Shown here: positions 32,304-45,086 of the stretch, piece after piece
Layout of the letters: every line of letters begins with the position of its first letter
Position numbering within the stretch: the stretch's first letter is position 1
Source of the DNA: Entoloma clypeatum
Lineage: Eukaryota > Basidiomycota > Agaricomycetes > Agaricales > Entolomataceae
DNA length: 64,000 nt
Assembly: GCA_963565915.1 (NCBI GenBank)
Contig: OY751493.1
Span: 2,294,001-2,358,000 of the forward strand
Direction: 5' to 3'
Notes under the pieces: generated by a model
Database searches by the model: none
Seen by the model: only the letters and a program-made list of their open reading frames with translations
Told to the model about the DNA's origin: nothing
Made by a program: the position numbers and the translations under genes

Positions 32304-35300
32304 TCACAAACCCAAATTGGAGATGACGCGGGAGACCTCGTCAATGGCTTCTTCGTCGAGGGTGCGATCCGACTTTTGTGCAGGGGTCCCCATCATGCCA
32401 GATTTTGATGACGCTGGGGGGCCGTAAACACTGGGGAACGACGGTGCGGTCGCGGAAGTGGGACTTGAATTGTCTCCAGCGTCTCCGGTGGAGGTCGTCG
32501 GTGAATCTGGAGGCAGCCGTGATGATGCCTCCGTGATTCGCGACAGTGAGAATGTGAGATCAAGAGACTGCGCACGGTTTTGAAGGGATCTAGGTTTGGA
32601 TATTTGCTCTTTCAACTTGGCTTCCAGAAGTGAATCGGATCCACGTTTGATAGCATCCTCTGAATGCCTCGTACGATGCGGAATACCAGAACCCTGGAAG
32701 ACTATATATCAGCCCAAGTCATGTACATGAACCGCAGATACTGACAATTGGTTGCAAAGGTGTCCAATACTCGATGGCTGGTCCAGTCGGGATATAACTT
32801 GATTCAGCGTCATCGTGTTCTTCTAGGTTGTAGATATAGGATGGCGAATTGAACAAAGCCTTGACGTCTGGCGAAGAGTTGGCAAGGCGGAGTCTACGAT
32901 CTCCCACAATGTCCGATCGCCCCATGTCAACCGATTCTGAAGAGACCTTTTAGCGAGGCGAAGGGAGGACGGAGAGAGAGTGACGGACCATGACCGCGAG
33001 TTTTGGCTGTCGAAAGCACTTTGCTGTCGAAATGCGGAAAGGCCTCTGCAAAGGAATCACCTCTCTTATGGATATGGGCGGTGGGAGAGGGGTAAACGTG
33101 TATGTTATGGTTGAGAAGGAACTGCTCGAACATCTCGCGAGCAGTGATGAGAAAGTCACTGTTACTCCGCTGACATCGGAATTTGAACGATATCTCGGTG
33201 GGAGTGTCGGTGCCGGAACTGCCGTTGGCACTCGTACCTGACTTGACGTTGGGGGAAATGGATACCTGCAGTTCGCGTTTGACACGCTCGACTAAATTGC
33301 TGAAATCGGGCGAGTTCAAGACTCGAGGGAGCTCAGTGCTTGGAGGAACTGCCATATCGGCCTCAAAAGGGACGTGATCCTAAAAGAGAGATACAGTGAG
33401 AAGATACGTGGCGCGATCATGCACTTTGAACGAGTCGTACCAATAACATGGCTGCAGCAATCTGAACTTGGCTTTCAGGTCCGAAAATTGTGACAACGTC
33501 AGATGCAGTTTCTTTGTCAGGAAATCGCACATGAGAGTTTGTTTTCGTCTCGATATCGTGGATGAAAATACTCTTTTCGCCCAAGAGTGTACGGTGGTAG
33601 CGCCGGGGTATTGACACAGTCTCATTGACATAATCTTTGTCCTGCAGAATGTTTAAATGGGGATCAAGGATGGACTTTCAGATGCACCTTAGGGTTGACC
33701 AGCTCCATGACAGATTGTTTAAGATTATCTAAATTGATAGCATTTTTTGCAGGGGTCCTTGCGACAACATTGTCCTCGTTGTCGTTGTAACCACCCAGGG
33801 CAGCAAACTCTTCGGCATTGGAAAATTTGACGTAGACTCCATACTTCTTCATGATGCGCTGGATACTGCGTCCGCCGACACCGATGATACGTTTATGGTA
33901 CGCTTCGGGCACGTGGAAAGATATTTCGGCTGGAAGCTCTTCTTGAAGCAGCGAAAGGCCTTGAAGCACTGAGCTGTCAGGTCCGGCGACGTCGATAAGG
34001 AAGTTGTGGTCGTTAAAAGTCTCGAACTTGATTTTGACGTTAGTACTTTGCATAATTTTGTTGATTTTCCCGTTCTTCTTGCCGCTGATAAATTCGCGGT
34101 GATCGTTCGAAAGTTCGATCTGAAAACGGATCTCATGGTGAAATGCCTGATGGCAATTGTCAGGATGGATGCAAATTGCAGAGTCTCGGCTGACCTTGAT
34201 TATATCCAACTCCATAATCATGCTAACAGCAGCACGGACTTCATGTTCGAGGCCATGAACCTCGAAACACATACTTTTGAAGACTACCTCTGCACCTGTG
34301 GCCATGGAGATTTGTTTGAGAAGTGTTGTGGCGGCAGAGGCGTTGAGTGTGGCAGGCGGTAAGAGGGCATTGAACTGCGTTGGAAGAAGCCAGAATGAGC
34401 CAACGTAATATTGACAAGCCTGTATCAGTTGTGAGAAAAAGGATGTGCCAGACATGGAGGGACACGGACGAGTTGCATGATAGATCGTATGGCACGTTGT
34501 ATATTGACTCTGTGATCTCCGTACACGGTTATCAAACTGGTGGAGCTGCCGAGAGGGGGGAAGTGGATGAATGTGGCGTTGTCGGACATGATGGACTTAA
34601 GGTCGTCAGCACGGTCTGTGACCATCCAATCCAACTTCCGAGGGAGGATAGCGGTGTCTCGGGAGATGACGGTCTTGCTCTGGACATGGGCAATGTGTGA
34701 GCAAGTGCGTGGGAGACGGGCTCGCAAGTGATGAAGGATACCTTGTTAACAGATACCTGGTACAGCATATCTCTGGCCCTCTGAACACCAAAGAATTCGC
34801 CAGTGATCCATATGACATCGGCGTTACGGAAGGATTTTGAGTTTCCGGCGGACGTGTTGAGCTCTGGACCCATCAAACCTTGTAAGGGTGATGGGAAGTA
34901 GATGTTGGTGGCAGTCTCTTCTTGGATGGACTGGAGGACATTGCGCTTCCGGCCGGCCGCTATTGCGTGGAGTTTGTGGTCGATTTCGCAGGGCTCGGCG
35001 TGGAGGCCACTCTGAGACACGATGGGATTATTGGGACAACGGGGGAGAGAGAGACGTACGAGTTCGTCCAACATGACAAGGAGGCGGACGCGGGCGAGCT
35101 CGACAGAGTCCTCATGGCCGGTGACGACGAGCTCGCAGACCCTCTCTGTCTCGAGACCTGACCATCCGGCGGTGGTGCTGATTCCGTCGGGGGGAGTACG
35201 GTTGGAGAGGGACAAGGGGCTGTTGACGACGGCTATGTGGGCGAGGGTTTGTGCGGCGATTTCGTCAAGACGACGTCGTACTTCGAGCTTGAGTGCAGGC

Positions 35301-35723
35301 TTCGACGAAGGGGAGTCGAGGATCTCGGAGCGGGTGACTTTGATGGCGGCACGGTGCTGAAGGAAAAGGGGATGAGAAGAAGGAGAGAGAAGGAAAGAAA
35401 GGGACCTGGATGGGACACTCTTTGAGGATCATGCCACGGGTGGCCATGACCTGCTGGTATGCGCCGGTGATGTGGAAGTTCCAGCCGCAGGCGTGGTCAG
35501 GGAGGAAGTAGGAGACGTGGCAGCCATGGAGGGACATGGCCATCATGGCGAGTTTCTGGACGGCGTCTGCGTCGGCATCGGAGAGGGCGGGGGCGGGGTG
35601 GTGGTGGTGTAGATGGGGGTAAGGGTCGGACTGGGCGGAGGATGGGAAGTCGAGGGGGGACGGGGCGGGGTGGATGTGGCGGGAGGAGCGGGGATAGGTG
35701 AAGGCGGTGGTGTAGACATCCAT
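32304..35723 (-). CDS. multi-KH-domain RNA-binding protein
   Basis: Exon 1 (35723-35406) encodes an N-terminus rich in His/Pro (PYPHLHHHHPAPALSDADADAV). At least four KH-like units follow, with the helix-loop-helix and variable loop seen around AAGRKRNVLQSIQEETATNIYFP, SGKKNGKINKIMQ, RIIGVGGRSIQRIMKKYGVYVKF (the best GXXG, 'GVGG') and LLGEKSIFIHDIET. The C-terminal ~250 residues are low complexity, rich in Ser, Pro and Asp, and end ISNLGL. KH domains bind single-stranded RNA; a role in mRNA localisation or stability is inferred from the family. It is reminiscent of vigilin/Bicaudal-C-type proteins but I cannot assign an ortholog. Several introns of 50-70 bp. Head-to-head with URB2. Confidence 0.75.
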
Positions 35724-35790
35724 GGGGTATGCGATAGAAAAGGGTATCAGTGTCTCAAAAAATCACTCCGCGGGCTTTCAATTCAGAGTC
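35724..35790. promoter_or_regulatory. 67-bp bidirectional promoter, KH gene/URB2
   Basis: ATGs at 35723 (minus) and 35791 (plus). An upstream plus-strand ATG at 35722 overlaps the KH start and would add 23 codons to URB2. The start at 35791 (MAAHSLLKALK) fits the family better. Confidence 0.45.
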
Positions 35791-38700
35791 ATGGCCGCCC
35801 ACTCCCTCCTCAAAGCATTAAAGGCCTCAGACCCCCCGTCAACAAAAATCGCAATTGCAACACAAACCTGCCGCGATTCCTCTTTTAAAAATCCAGAAAT
35901 CATCGTCGAATGGATCTTGTTGAACAACCACCATCATGAGCCCACCGCCTGGAATCTCCTCCATCATATTCTCTCGTCTTCTCAACCCAACCTCTGGCTA
36001 GCCCCCCTCCTCTCTCGCGTGTCCATCGCACCCCTTCTCATCTCTTTCTACAAACAACTTCATGTCCATCCACCTCTCGCTTCCTCGTGCTTCCACATTA
36101 TGTGGCCCCTCGCAGTCCAGAGGCTTTCAACGGATGCAATATTGGACTGTTTCGGGGCCCTACTCGGCGCCATGCGATCTTGCGAACCAGATCAGGCTCT
36201 CGCGCGTTTGGGTATCCTCACTGCATCTTCATACACAAGGTCTCTTCACGCTTCCTCTAATAAGAAAAAGGTGCGAAACTCATAAGGCATGGACTGCCGT
36301 CGTACCGACACGTTTTCCCTCGTAGATTCATGCCCACTTTGTCCAGCATCATCTGGATGCCTGGATCGAAAGTACACTGCATAATCACACGGATCCTTTG
36401 AATCACGCACTGTATCGCGCTGGTGCCGAAACCCTCTTCAATCTCGACAATTTACGTCAACAACTCACGGTCAACTCGGAGAGCAGTTTGTTCCAGGCCA
36501 TCAAAACCCTAGTGTCGTCCTCGAGCGTACAACCCCTTTCTATCCTTCCTCGCCTTTTGGTATCCTACATCGAGGCCCTCAAAAAGTATCGCGGTGCGTT
36601 ATTCGGCCAGGCGTCTGATCAAATCCCTGGGGTTCCGAGCGCGGACTTGCATGATTGTGGGATGCAATTCTACGCCGCATGCAAGTCCTTGTTAGACGAT
36701 GGGGACCAGATCACAGAGTCTTGGACTACCAAAATATCATTGTTGGCTCTGGTGGATAAAGAACGTCTGTTTGATTCACCGCAGCTTCATTCCAAAACAG
36801 TCTTGTATGACGATCTCGAAAAAGCAACCACTGCCCTTGGATCGACTGGTAACGGTCCTTCCACGCCCAGAAGTGTGATTCGAACTCAACTTTCCTTTTT
36901 GGACAGATGATAAATCCGCGTCGTCCGCAGTAGAAGTGATATCGGCTTTGGCTCGTATCGACTATGATCTTGTAATCCCGAAATTACCCTGCATTCTTCC
37001 AAAACTTCTATTGGTGCGTTCCAATTACTGGGATGCAAGTTTGACCTTTCACTCCTTTCAGGCACAAGATCCGATGCAATCATGTTTGACATTTCTAGAT
37101 TTATTGCTCGCCTATTACACAAAACTACGGAAGATGGACATGTACATCGACATACTTTTCTCGACCTTTTCTCGTCTCTACACGACATCAAGAATGCGCG
37201 AATTCAACTGTTTATCTTCAACAGGACCAGTTTTTGAGGCCACCCACTTGAAACACCTTTCAACAGCCATCCAGCGATTCCTAGCGGATGGTCAGATCAC
37301 CAACACCGCTGCATCAACCTTCGAATTCTTGACCAAGGCGTGGGAGCAATTTGATGCTAGTCAACGCAAGACGGAACTCAAGGATGGTGCAGACTCACGC
37401 AAGAAAAGAAAAACTACGGAAAACACGAGGGAGGAGGATGAATCGGCCGCGGTCATTTTCTCTCTATCCGCTCATTTGGCTGCCATCGTCCTCTGTTCCC
37501 TGCCATTGCAAGCTACATCTCGAGCTAACAGAGAACAACTCGATCAACAGATGAATGCCATCCGCAGTTTTACCCTGAGCACAGTCAAAAAATCTCTCAA
37601 AAGAATATGCAAATCCAAACATGATGACGTCCGGTCGTACGCGGTCGTCGCCGCGGCCGCACTTCGTCTTCAGTATGCGCTCGATACGTCTGGCACCCTG
37701 CCGTGTCCCCCTGTGCAGGATGACAAATATTCCAGCATCTTGATGGGGGCCCTCCAGGTTGACAATTTGCTTTCAGAGTTGCGACTTGAGATTGTGCGTT
37801 GAACATGTCGATCTCTCTTTCTGCATGCCTTAAGTCACCAATGTAGATTCGACTGTTACTCAGCAAGTCCTCGTGGCAAGGCAGTGAGAATCGACTCCTG
37901 ATTGACGTCGTGTTGCGAGAGTTAGAAAAAACCAAGAGCTCAGGAGCACTAGGGCCCAGCCAACTCACTCCTTTTGCGTCATGCAAGTGGACTGCAAACG
38001 CACGCGGGCTAACTCTCTTCCATATGGTCATCGACAGATGGCTTCCGGTGATAGAGTACGAGGCACGAAGATCTGATTTGAAATTGCATGCTGATTCTCT
38101 TCGCAGGTTTTTTGCATCTCATGAGCAGCTGCAGCGACTCGTAGAGATCATGATGGCGAATAATATCACAGACTATTGCCAAAGCTCAACGACCCTACAA
38201 GGTCAATCTTTCCTTCTCCAGGTGCTTCATTCTGCACATTTCTGGGAGCTGCCCAATTTTCGCAGTATGTTTCATCACCACTATCTCTGCGAATCACCAT
38301 GCCCATACAGGATACAGATGTTTTCCTTGGATATTTGAGTCAGACTGTCTCCACTCTCGGCCGTAGGGGTGTGGACCCGCACCTGGTACTACGATCAATT
38401 TCTGCCTATCGCCTATTGTTGTTGGTGCCTTTAGACTACATCACTCGCTCATGTCGGCTGGAATTCACGAGAAGAGCTTTGCTCGCCGATCGTCTAATTA
38501 CATCGTCACCGAGCCACTCTGGTCGTACCTATCAAGATTTAATTGTTCTTCGCCTTTTCCTTGCACATAGTCTCTCTCGTGGTCGCGGGACTGAGTCAGT
38601 GAGTATTTACAGCTTTTAAATTGCGTGCGCGGGATATAAGCTTCGCCAGACTCAGGACCTCTGTGAGAGTTTAAAAAATATGATGGACTTTGGGAGCCTT

Positions 38701-40595
38701 CCATCTGAATCTATCGACACTTTCTATTCCGCCACTCTCGAAGTCATTGATTCACTGTTTGTGTGCGTAAAAGTCTCTAATGCTTTCAGCCTTGATCATT
38801 AATTGTATCAACCAGAGAAGTGTTCAAGGCATCGGAAGAGCCTGACTTAAAAGCAATCCTTGCACTTCTACAGGGTTTCGCCCAAATGAACTTATTTCAG
38901 CTGCAGCTTGAGAAGCCCAATCTTCGCACTCGAGGTTTCTTTCGAATGATTACAGTCCTGGAGCGAGACTTTACTGTAGACAAGTACGTTCCCTGCCTTT
39001 TTTCTACTGTCAACATTACCAATGACGGTTCAGTCTCTCGAGAGACTTCCATTCAGCATTGTGCAAACTTCATGAGACTATTGCCAGGCATGTTCGGCTT
39101 GACATCATAAGCTACGACATCAGCAGTCAACGCCCGCAGAACGTCTTGTTGGCCATATGGTCCTCGTTGCTTACCTTTGGGAAGTGGCTTATGTTGACAA
39201 GTGTGTTGGTGAATTGTTTCCGGCTCTGAACCTGCTAATCGTCACCATTTCCCCTAGATAACATGGCCCCTGATCTCGGAAAGAATCTTTTCTCGGGTTC
39301 TCTCCGGCTTTCGATGCAGCCCGTGTCCAGTCAACCTAATGAGACACACTCTATGGTATTCAACATCCTGCTGAAAGAACTTCATTATTGCTCTGGCAAT
39401 GATCGCCTTTCTCAATTGGATCTCATAACAACGGCATATTGGTCCTTCTCTTGCCGATTCGAGGGTTCTGGTTAGTATAAAGACAATATCTTGGAATAAG
39501 CAATTCTCATTTTCTCGTTCAAAGGTCGCCAGCAATTGGATGATCTTCTTTCCAAAACCTGCAAAGTGCTTGCAGTCTCAGAATTCACTCATCTCCTACA
39601 AGTCGTTTCCGGATTGTTGACAAATTCGGAATCACCAACAGGATGTAGTAGCGTCGTTGACCTTTCTGGCGTGTTGCTCCGGGACCCCCCCAAAGGTAAG
39701 TTTCGCACTTTGATATACCTTAACTGGTTACCTGAGTCTTGTAGACACTCGGAAACACGTACAATCTTTTTCATCACAATGTTTGCACACCTTTGCTGCA
39801 TGGTCTGGCTTGGTTGACGGCCCCATCAAGCTCCGCGTAAAGACTCTGCATTTTTTAGCCCAACACTGTCTTGAACGAGTGAGTGAGGGCTGTTTCCCAT
39901 CATTTCGATTATTTGAACTCTTTTTGCTTCCTTGGTAGCCTGCGGTTCTGCGATTGGCAGATATGAATAGCATTTGGACCTTGTTAGCCAGGTTTTTGGG
40001 TGGCTCTGGTGTCCACGATGCGGATACGACATCCGACATTTTCGGTGCTATCATCACAGTCATCGGTGCCCTCATACGCCTCCGTCGAGATTTAATCACC
40101 CTCACCCTACCTCATCTCGGAACAGTATTGCGGCAGCTGATGATGTCTGTGCGAAGGCTTCGTCCACACCTAGGCATCAAACAGTCAACGCTCGTCACCG
40201 ATACGCAGCCTAGATGGCTGAATGCTGGGCAACCCATAGGCATAGAATCCATCAAAGCTTTTTCCAGGGTGCTCGAGACTCTTGCCACGAAAACCGTTAT
40301 ACGGAGCAATGCGATATACCCCGACATCCAGACGGCCGAATCTCTAGCGAAGCCTTTCTCAAAGCACGCAGCTTTTGTCTTGAAGGCCTATGTCGAAGCT
40401 ATGAGTGATCCACTTTGCCTTATTCCTTATGATGTGCGGAAAGAACTCCAGTCCGGCCTCTATACACTTTGTGGTATGGTGAGTGATCACACCCGAGACG
40501 CCCTGATGGTGTCTATTCCTGATGCTGGGGGGAAGAGCACGATGAAAGCACTTTGGAAAGAATATGAGAAGCAACGATATGTAGGCAAGGGTTAA
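35791..40595 (+). CDS. URB2: Urb2/Npa2-family ribosome biogenesis protein
   Basis: A very large helical protein (roughly 1,350-1,400 residues) in more than ten exons. Urb2/Npa2 is a nucleolar factor that joins early pre-60S particles with Npa1 and DEAD-box helicases. The decisive region is the C-terminus: KHAAFVLKAYVEAM, CLIPYDVRKELQSGLYTLC and STMKALWKEYEKQRYVGKG, the conserved Urb2/Npa2 signature. The rest is leucine-rich helical repeat without enzymatic motifs, as expected, and includes a basic KKRKTTENTREEDE patch near 37410. Introns are short GT-AG. The stop TAA is at 40593-40595, and frataxin starts 111 bp downstream on the same strand. Exon joins in 38.3-39.8 kb were not all resolved. 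Confidence 0.75.
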
Positions 40596-40706
40596 CAACC
40601 TATAGGTAGCTACTATATGCAGTAGATTCATCTCCCATGAAAAACAACTTTGGAGAACAAATTGAACAGTTATTTATAATATCCTTAGGTAAGTTGCTGC
40701 AATTTA

Positions 40707-41373
40707 ATGCTGCTCAGTACCTTGTTCCTGCGGTCGCTCATTGTTCCAAGTTGTCGTTTGGTCTCTGTGGCCCTAAGGCGACACCATGAGCTTCACATTC
40801 GTACAATTACATCTCCACGGTCTCGTCGAATGATGACGACACCCGCACCTCAAATCAATGCCAGGTTCGACATCCTCGACTGATCCTTCTGGCGGCAATA
40901 ACGGACAGCTAGTAGCGACTTATCCATGGACCAATACCATATACTATCTGATGCTATAATGGAAAATCTACTGGAGTCATTGGAGAACCTATTAGACGAG
41001 ATTGGGAATCCCGAATACGAGGTAGAATATCATGTGGGTGCCAGTTATTGAAATCCTATTTGGACACAATCTCATTGACCGCAGAGTGGAGTTCTGACTC
41101 TGCGACTGGGCAACAAAGGCACGTATGTAATTAACAAGCAGCCCCCAAATAAACAGATCTGGCTTTCGTCACCTTTCAGGTGAGCTTCCTCTTGTTGGGG
41201 TTTGCACAAGCTAAAACACCTTCAGCGGGCCAAAACGGTATGATTACTCGGAAAGGATTGATAGTTGGCTTTACTCGCGGGACAATCTTACTTTGGCAGA
41301 CTTGCTGAACGAGGAATTGAGCAAGGAACTGGGCCAGACTGTTAAGATAAACCTACACATACGTAATTCCTGA
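40707..41373 (+). CDS. YFH1: frataxin, mitochondrial iron-sulfur assembly factor
   Basis: Four exons fit without ambiguity: 40707-40864, 40916-41033, 41085-41179 and 41226-41373, giving about 172 residues. Exon 1 encodes an Arg-rich, acid-free N-terminus ([17 protein letters not shown]...) typical of a mitochondrial presequence. The mature domain begins [13 protein letters not shown] and has the acidic helix [20 protein letters not shown] that contacts iron and the Isu/Nfs1 complex. The family signature follows: [37 protein letters not shown]. The C-terminal helix is [15 protein letters not shown]. Frataxin stimulates Fe-S cluster synthesis in the matrix. Each exon is shorter than 60 codons, so single-frame scans miss the gene. 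Confidence 0.93.
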
Positions 41374-41469
41374 CGGTTTTCTTCACCTGTATGAGCCGAT
41401 TTGAACACAATTGGCTGATGAACCAAATTTGGTTGAGGGTGACACAAGACCGTCAGCCATCAAACACTG

Positions 41470-41635
41470 ATGGCTGCCAATCAACGACGTCCAGAACCCC
41501 CGAACGACATCCTGCCATGCTCCCACGCCCTTCCCACTCATCAAATCCCGTTTCCCTCCATGCCAGGAGCTCCACCCCAATCCCTCAGTATCTATGCCTT
41601 ACAGCTTGTACTCCTACCATCAGGTAAGTATTTTT
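41470..41635 (+). pseudogene. possible first-exon remnant, Pro-rich
   Basis: ATG at 41470 opens about 52 codons (MAANQRRPEPPNDI...) ending in CAG|GTAAGT, a perfect splice donor, but no continuing coding exon is visible downstream. The three frames look like a Pro-rich protein that slipped (IPFPSMPGAPPQS in one, MPYSLYSYHQ in another). It could be a 5' exon of a lost gene or chance. Confidence 0.2.
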
Positions 41636-41721
41636 GTTGGGGAATGGAGATTGGTACTTCATTTATGCAACATTCTATGCACACAATCTTTCAATACCCT
41701 CACCCCCATCTATACATCTGA

Positions 41722-42290
41722 ATATATGTAAACCTGCTCTGATATACTGCCTGATACATAATGCCTTACAGTCAGTCATTTCCCTGAAGTGGAGGTGATT
41801 AAATAAGCAAAAAAAGCGGTGAGTGACTCGGAGTGAGGGGGAATCCTCTCATGATATTCTGATCTCCTAAATCATATATGCCTCTGACAAGGTTCATAAG
41901 TATATAAGCACCTCCAAGCGTCAGTAAAAGAGCTCCCGCGATGCATACGAGAAGTAGAAAATTTGTTAGATAGGATCAGAATGTCAAACAAGTATTTTCT
42001 TAATCTAGTACCACTATTCCCTCAAGGAAAAATGTTATGGTTGTGTCAAATGGTGACCAAAATGTATAGTATTAGAATGGACTTTCCCTGGAATTCTGCT
42101 TCAGTGGAGAAGAGGAGCGCTTGAGCGTTCAGTGCGCTCGCGTCCGTCTACGCTATCCAAATTTGGCGTGTGACCTCTCCAAAAACGGTCAACAGAAATT
42201 TCCGCGCCTTGCATTAAAAATTTGAAACGCATTGCACTAAGTAATGTCTCAAACTTGCTTGACTAAATAGTAAGTATGACCATATGTATA
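41722..42290. other. intergenic, nothing assigned
   Basis: AT-rich stretch with no gene, RNA or repeat that I can support. It separates frataxin from the 3' end of the minus-strand hypothetical gene. Confidence 0.5.
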
Positions 42291-42925
42291 TCATGAATCC
42301 CCAATATTTTCTCCTACAGGCTGGCCCAATTCGCGTTTACGGGTTAGAAACAATTGGCCAAGTAACCTTGGAAAAGGAGATGAGGCGAACACAGACTCGA
42401 GGTCGTCGGGCAGAAACAACACCTGTTTGTATTCTCATATTGTTCTGTGACATGAAGAACCTCAGCCTTCAACGGACGAGTCCTCACGTCCGATGGAACC
42501 TGGTCTATCCAACTTTCGGGGGCGCCATGCGTTCTATCCAGCAACCTCATCGCACGATGAACTTTCGAGGGATATTCTTGCGAGGCAGGGGAAGAGAATA
42601 TGAGTCGATGGCGCTGGAGGACATGTAGCTCGTGTAAAAGAGAGTTGGTCGATTTGTAGTCATCAGTGAGGATGTCTAGATTCTTTGTTGGAGACAGGAG
42701 TTCCTGTTTTTCTCGCCGTTCTGCCTTGCTGGAGATGGACTGATTTTGGTCGTATTCACGATGAGGGCGGACGGGTTGAATGTAACTCTCTTGAATTGTG
42801 AGTGGCAAGACCCGTCGTCGCTTCATAGTACGCGAAATGACACAGTCTGGCGCTGAAGAATTAGGTATGAATGGAAGCGTTGGAAGCGTAGGCGGCGGAG
42901 ATGCAGCTCTGGGTCGTTTCAGCAT
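42291..42925 (-). CDS. hypothetical protein, basic and disordered N-terminus
   Basis: ATG at 42925 opens MLKRPRAASPPPTLPTLPF, then a basic nuclear-localisation-like TMKRRRVLPL. An Asp/Lys-rich region with a predicted helix follows (SSKAERREKQELLSPTKNLDILTDDYKSTNSLLHELHVLQRHR). An intron near 42420-42365 joins YENTNR to a short last exon (LLGQLFLTRKRELGQ) ending at TGA 42293-42291. Total length is about 195 residues. I do not recognise the family. Because of the basic motif and divergent pairing with the WDR70-like gene, a nuclear location is plausible but only inferred. An upstream TTG-initiated extension is not needed. Confidence 0.6.
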
Positions 42926-43019
42926 GGTGGTGGTGGCGAGGAGACGCGTCTGCAATCTTGATTACAATTATCTAATTACATAATACCTGTGTTCAACCTC
43001 CACCTCTATCTTCTGCAAA
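42926..43019. promoter_or_regulatory. 94-bp bidirectional promoter, hypothetical/WDR70
   Basis: ATGs at 42925 (minus) and 43020 (plus) are separated by 94 bp containing pyrimidine-rich CCTCCACCTCTATCTTCTG just before the WDR70 start. Confidence 0.45.
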
Positions 43020-45086
43020 ATGGCTGATGTTGACCTGCTTGCTGCCATGGGCATTTCTGGGTTCGGAAAGGCCAAAAAGAAGAGTCAGTTGGATCCTGCG
43101 CGGTTTGACAAGAATAAAAGAGACCCCGAGGTACGACAATGTGTCTTCCACCAGTGTTCACAACGAACCACGACTCTAGACGATTCGACCTGACGAGCCC
43201 AGGGTGGACATTGGCATCAGTACGCCCGGTCCCTCCAGAGGCCCCAATTTTACAGGAAGCGATCATGGATCCGTCGCAGTGCCAGTGCAATTGACGAACA
43301 GCGTAAACGACGACACGATCGAAGGGCCTGGAAATGATCCTTCAGACCAGGAGGAATATGGTGACGACCAGCCCCAGTTTCCCATCACGCATGAAATAAC
43401 CCTCAAGGACCATACAAAGGTGGTATCTGCTGTTGCCCTTGACCCTTCTGGTGCGCGCATCGTTTCGGGCTCTCATGATTACGACTGCAAATTGTGGGAT
43501 TTTGGTGGCATGGACATGCGATGCAAGCCATTCAAGAGCTGGGAACCTGCTGGAACATACTATGCAAGTCTTAAGTTTCTGCGACGTTGCTTGCCCTGAG
43601 GTCTGTGGAAATAGGTCAACGACTTGAAATATTCGAATGATGGACAGAAATTCCTCGTGGTCTCTGGGACTACCCAGGTAAAGCTCTTTGATAGAGACGG
43701 GGAAGAAGTGTGGGTCGTCACCTTTTCTTCACGAGAATGGGACATCAACCTCACTGACAGGTCTACCTATATCAAAGGCGATCCCTACATTCGCGATATG
43801 AAACATACATCGTAACTCCACTTTCTATTCACCTCGGATATTTTTGAAACATGATACGAAACTTAGCGGCCACGTCGGAGAGTTATCATCCTGTGCATGG
43901 CATCCACATGATCCCAAGATTTTCATGACATCTTCCGCAGACTCTACTATCAGGTGGGTGAACGGTTTCTCTGACTATCAGTTCATCCAAGGTTGTGACA
44001 CAACTGCCGTTGAAGAATTTGGGACGTTGAGAATAAGCGGAAACAAAAGACGGTTATCGTCATCAAATCCAAAGAGCGTGGGACAAGGACAAAAGTTACC
44101 GCTTGTTGTTACTCAACGGATGGGAATCTTATTGGTGGAGGTCTGTCTTACGAAGTGTCTCCTGTGTGACCTTCTCAAGTCATATGCAGCATGTTTGGAT
44201 GGAGCAATACATATGTGGCAGGCGAACTCGAACTTCGTGAGACCTAGTATGACGGTCGAAGCTGCCCACGCGAAGGGGACTGAGACCGGGTCTATGTCGT
44301 TTTCCGTGGATGGACGCACGGTCCTAACAAGGGGCGGAGACGATACTGTAAAACGTGAGTAATCATGCCTCGTAGTATGTCTTCTGTTGCCTTGATTGCC
44401 TTTCCATTAGTATGGGATATACGTGCCTTCAAGAAACCCCTGGCAGTTCAGACTGAGCTGGCGACATTGTATCCACACACGAACGCTGTGTTCAGTCCTG
44501 ACGATAAGTATATCGTTACCGGGGCTGGTGCGACGACAAAGGGGGGTAAGGGTAGGTTGGTGTTTTTGGAAAAACATAATTTGGACGCTGTCAAAGCGCT
44601 CCATGTGGATTCTACCCCTGTGAAAGTTGTGTGGCATTCAAAGATCAATCAGGTATATCCCCCCTTGCCTCACACCACTCAGACACTAAACCGACGCAAG
44701 ATCATCGTAGGATTTTCCAGTGGCCAGATATCTGTGCTCTATTCTCCGTCTACCTCACTCAATGGCGCTAAGTTACTTCTCAACAAAGGCCCGCCGAGAA
44801 AGGTTACTGTCGAGGACATGTCTGACGCTTTGGCCACGCCGGCTATCCTCACACCTCACGCCCTCCCGATGTTCCGTGAGATGGAGGGACCAGGGCGCGG
44901 CACGAAGCGCAAAGCTGAGAAGGACAGGCTAGATCCAAGGAAAAGCCGACGGCCTGAACTTCCCGTGACGGGTCCTGGAAAGGGTGGTCGGGTTGGCGCA
45001 AGCGCAACCCAGCATGTCGTGCAGAATTTGGTCAGGGATACTACAAGGGACGAAGATGTACGTCCAAGTTTCCTGATGGCTTATTT
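43020..45086 (+). CDS. WDR70: WDR70-like WD40-repeat protein, 3' end in assembly gap
   Basis: ATG at 43020 starts MADVDLLAAMGISGFGKAKKK, and exon 2 has an acidic linker. WD repeats then follow: LKDHTKVVSAVALDPSGARIVSGSHDYDCKLWDF, VNDLKYSNDGQKFLVVSG, GHVGELSSCAWHPHDPKIFMTSSADST, DGAIHMWQ, MSFSVDGRTVLTRGGDDTVKLWDI and AVFSPDDKYIVTGAG. The C-terminal tail is basic (RGTKRKAEKDRLDPRKSRRPE). The pattern 'DPSGAR..SG..DYD.K.WDF.GMD' is characteristic of WDR70/GAD-1 proteins, nuclear factors linked to histone H2B modification with the Cul4-DDB1 ligase in animals and fission yeast. The sequence after RDTTRDED looks like an intron donor (GTACGT at 45059) running into the N gap at 45087, so the last exon is missing from the assembly. 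Confidence 0.8.

Noticed and set aside
33990..35425. Several 60-118-codon plus-strand frames opposite the KH gene
   Set aside because: Antisense shadows of the KH coding exons with no family resemblance.
35722..35790. N-terminal extension of URB2 from ATG 35722
   Set aside because: It overlaps the KH gene start codon and its 23 codons do not resemble the family. MAAHSLLKALK at 35791 is the natural start.
42284..42628. 114-codon plus-strand frame
   Set aside because: Antisense to the better supported minus-strand hypothetical gene with a splice to its last exon.
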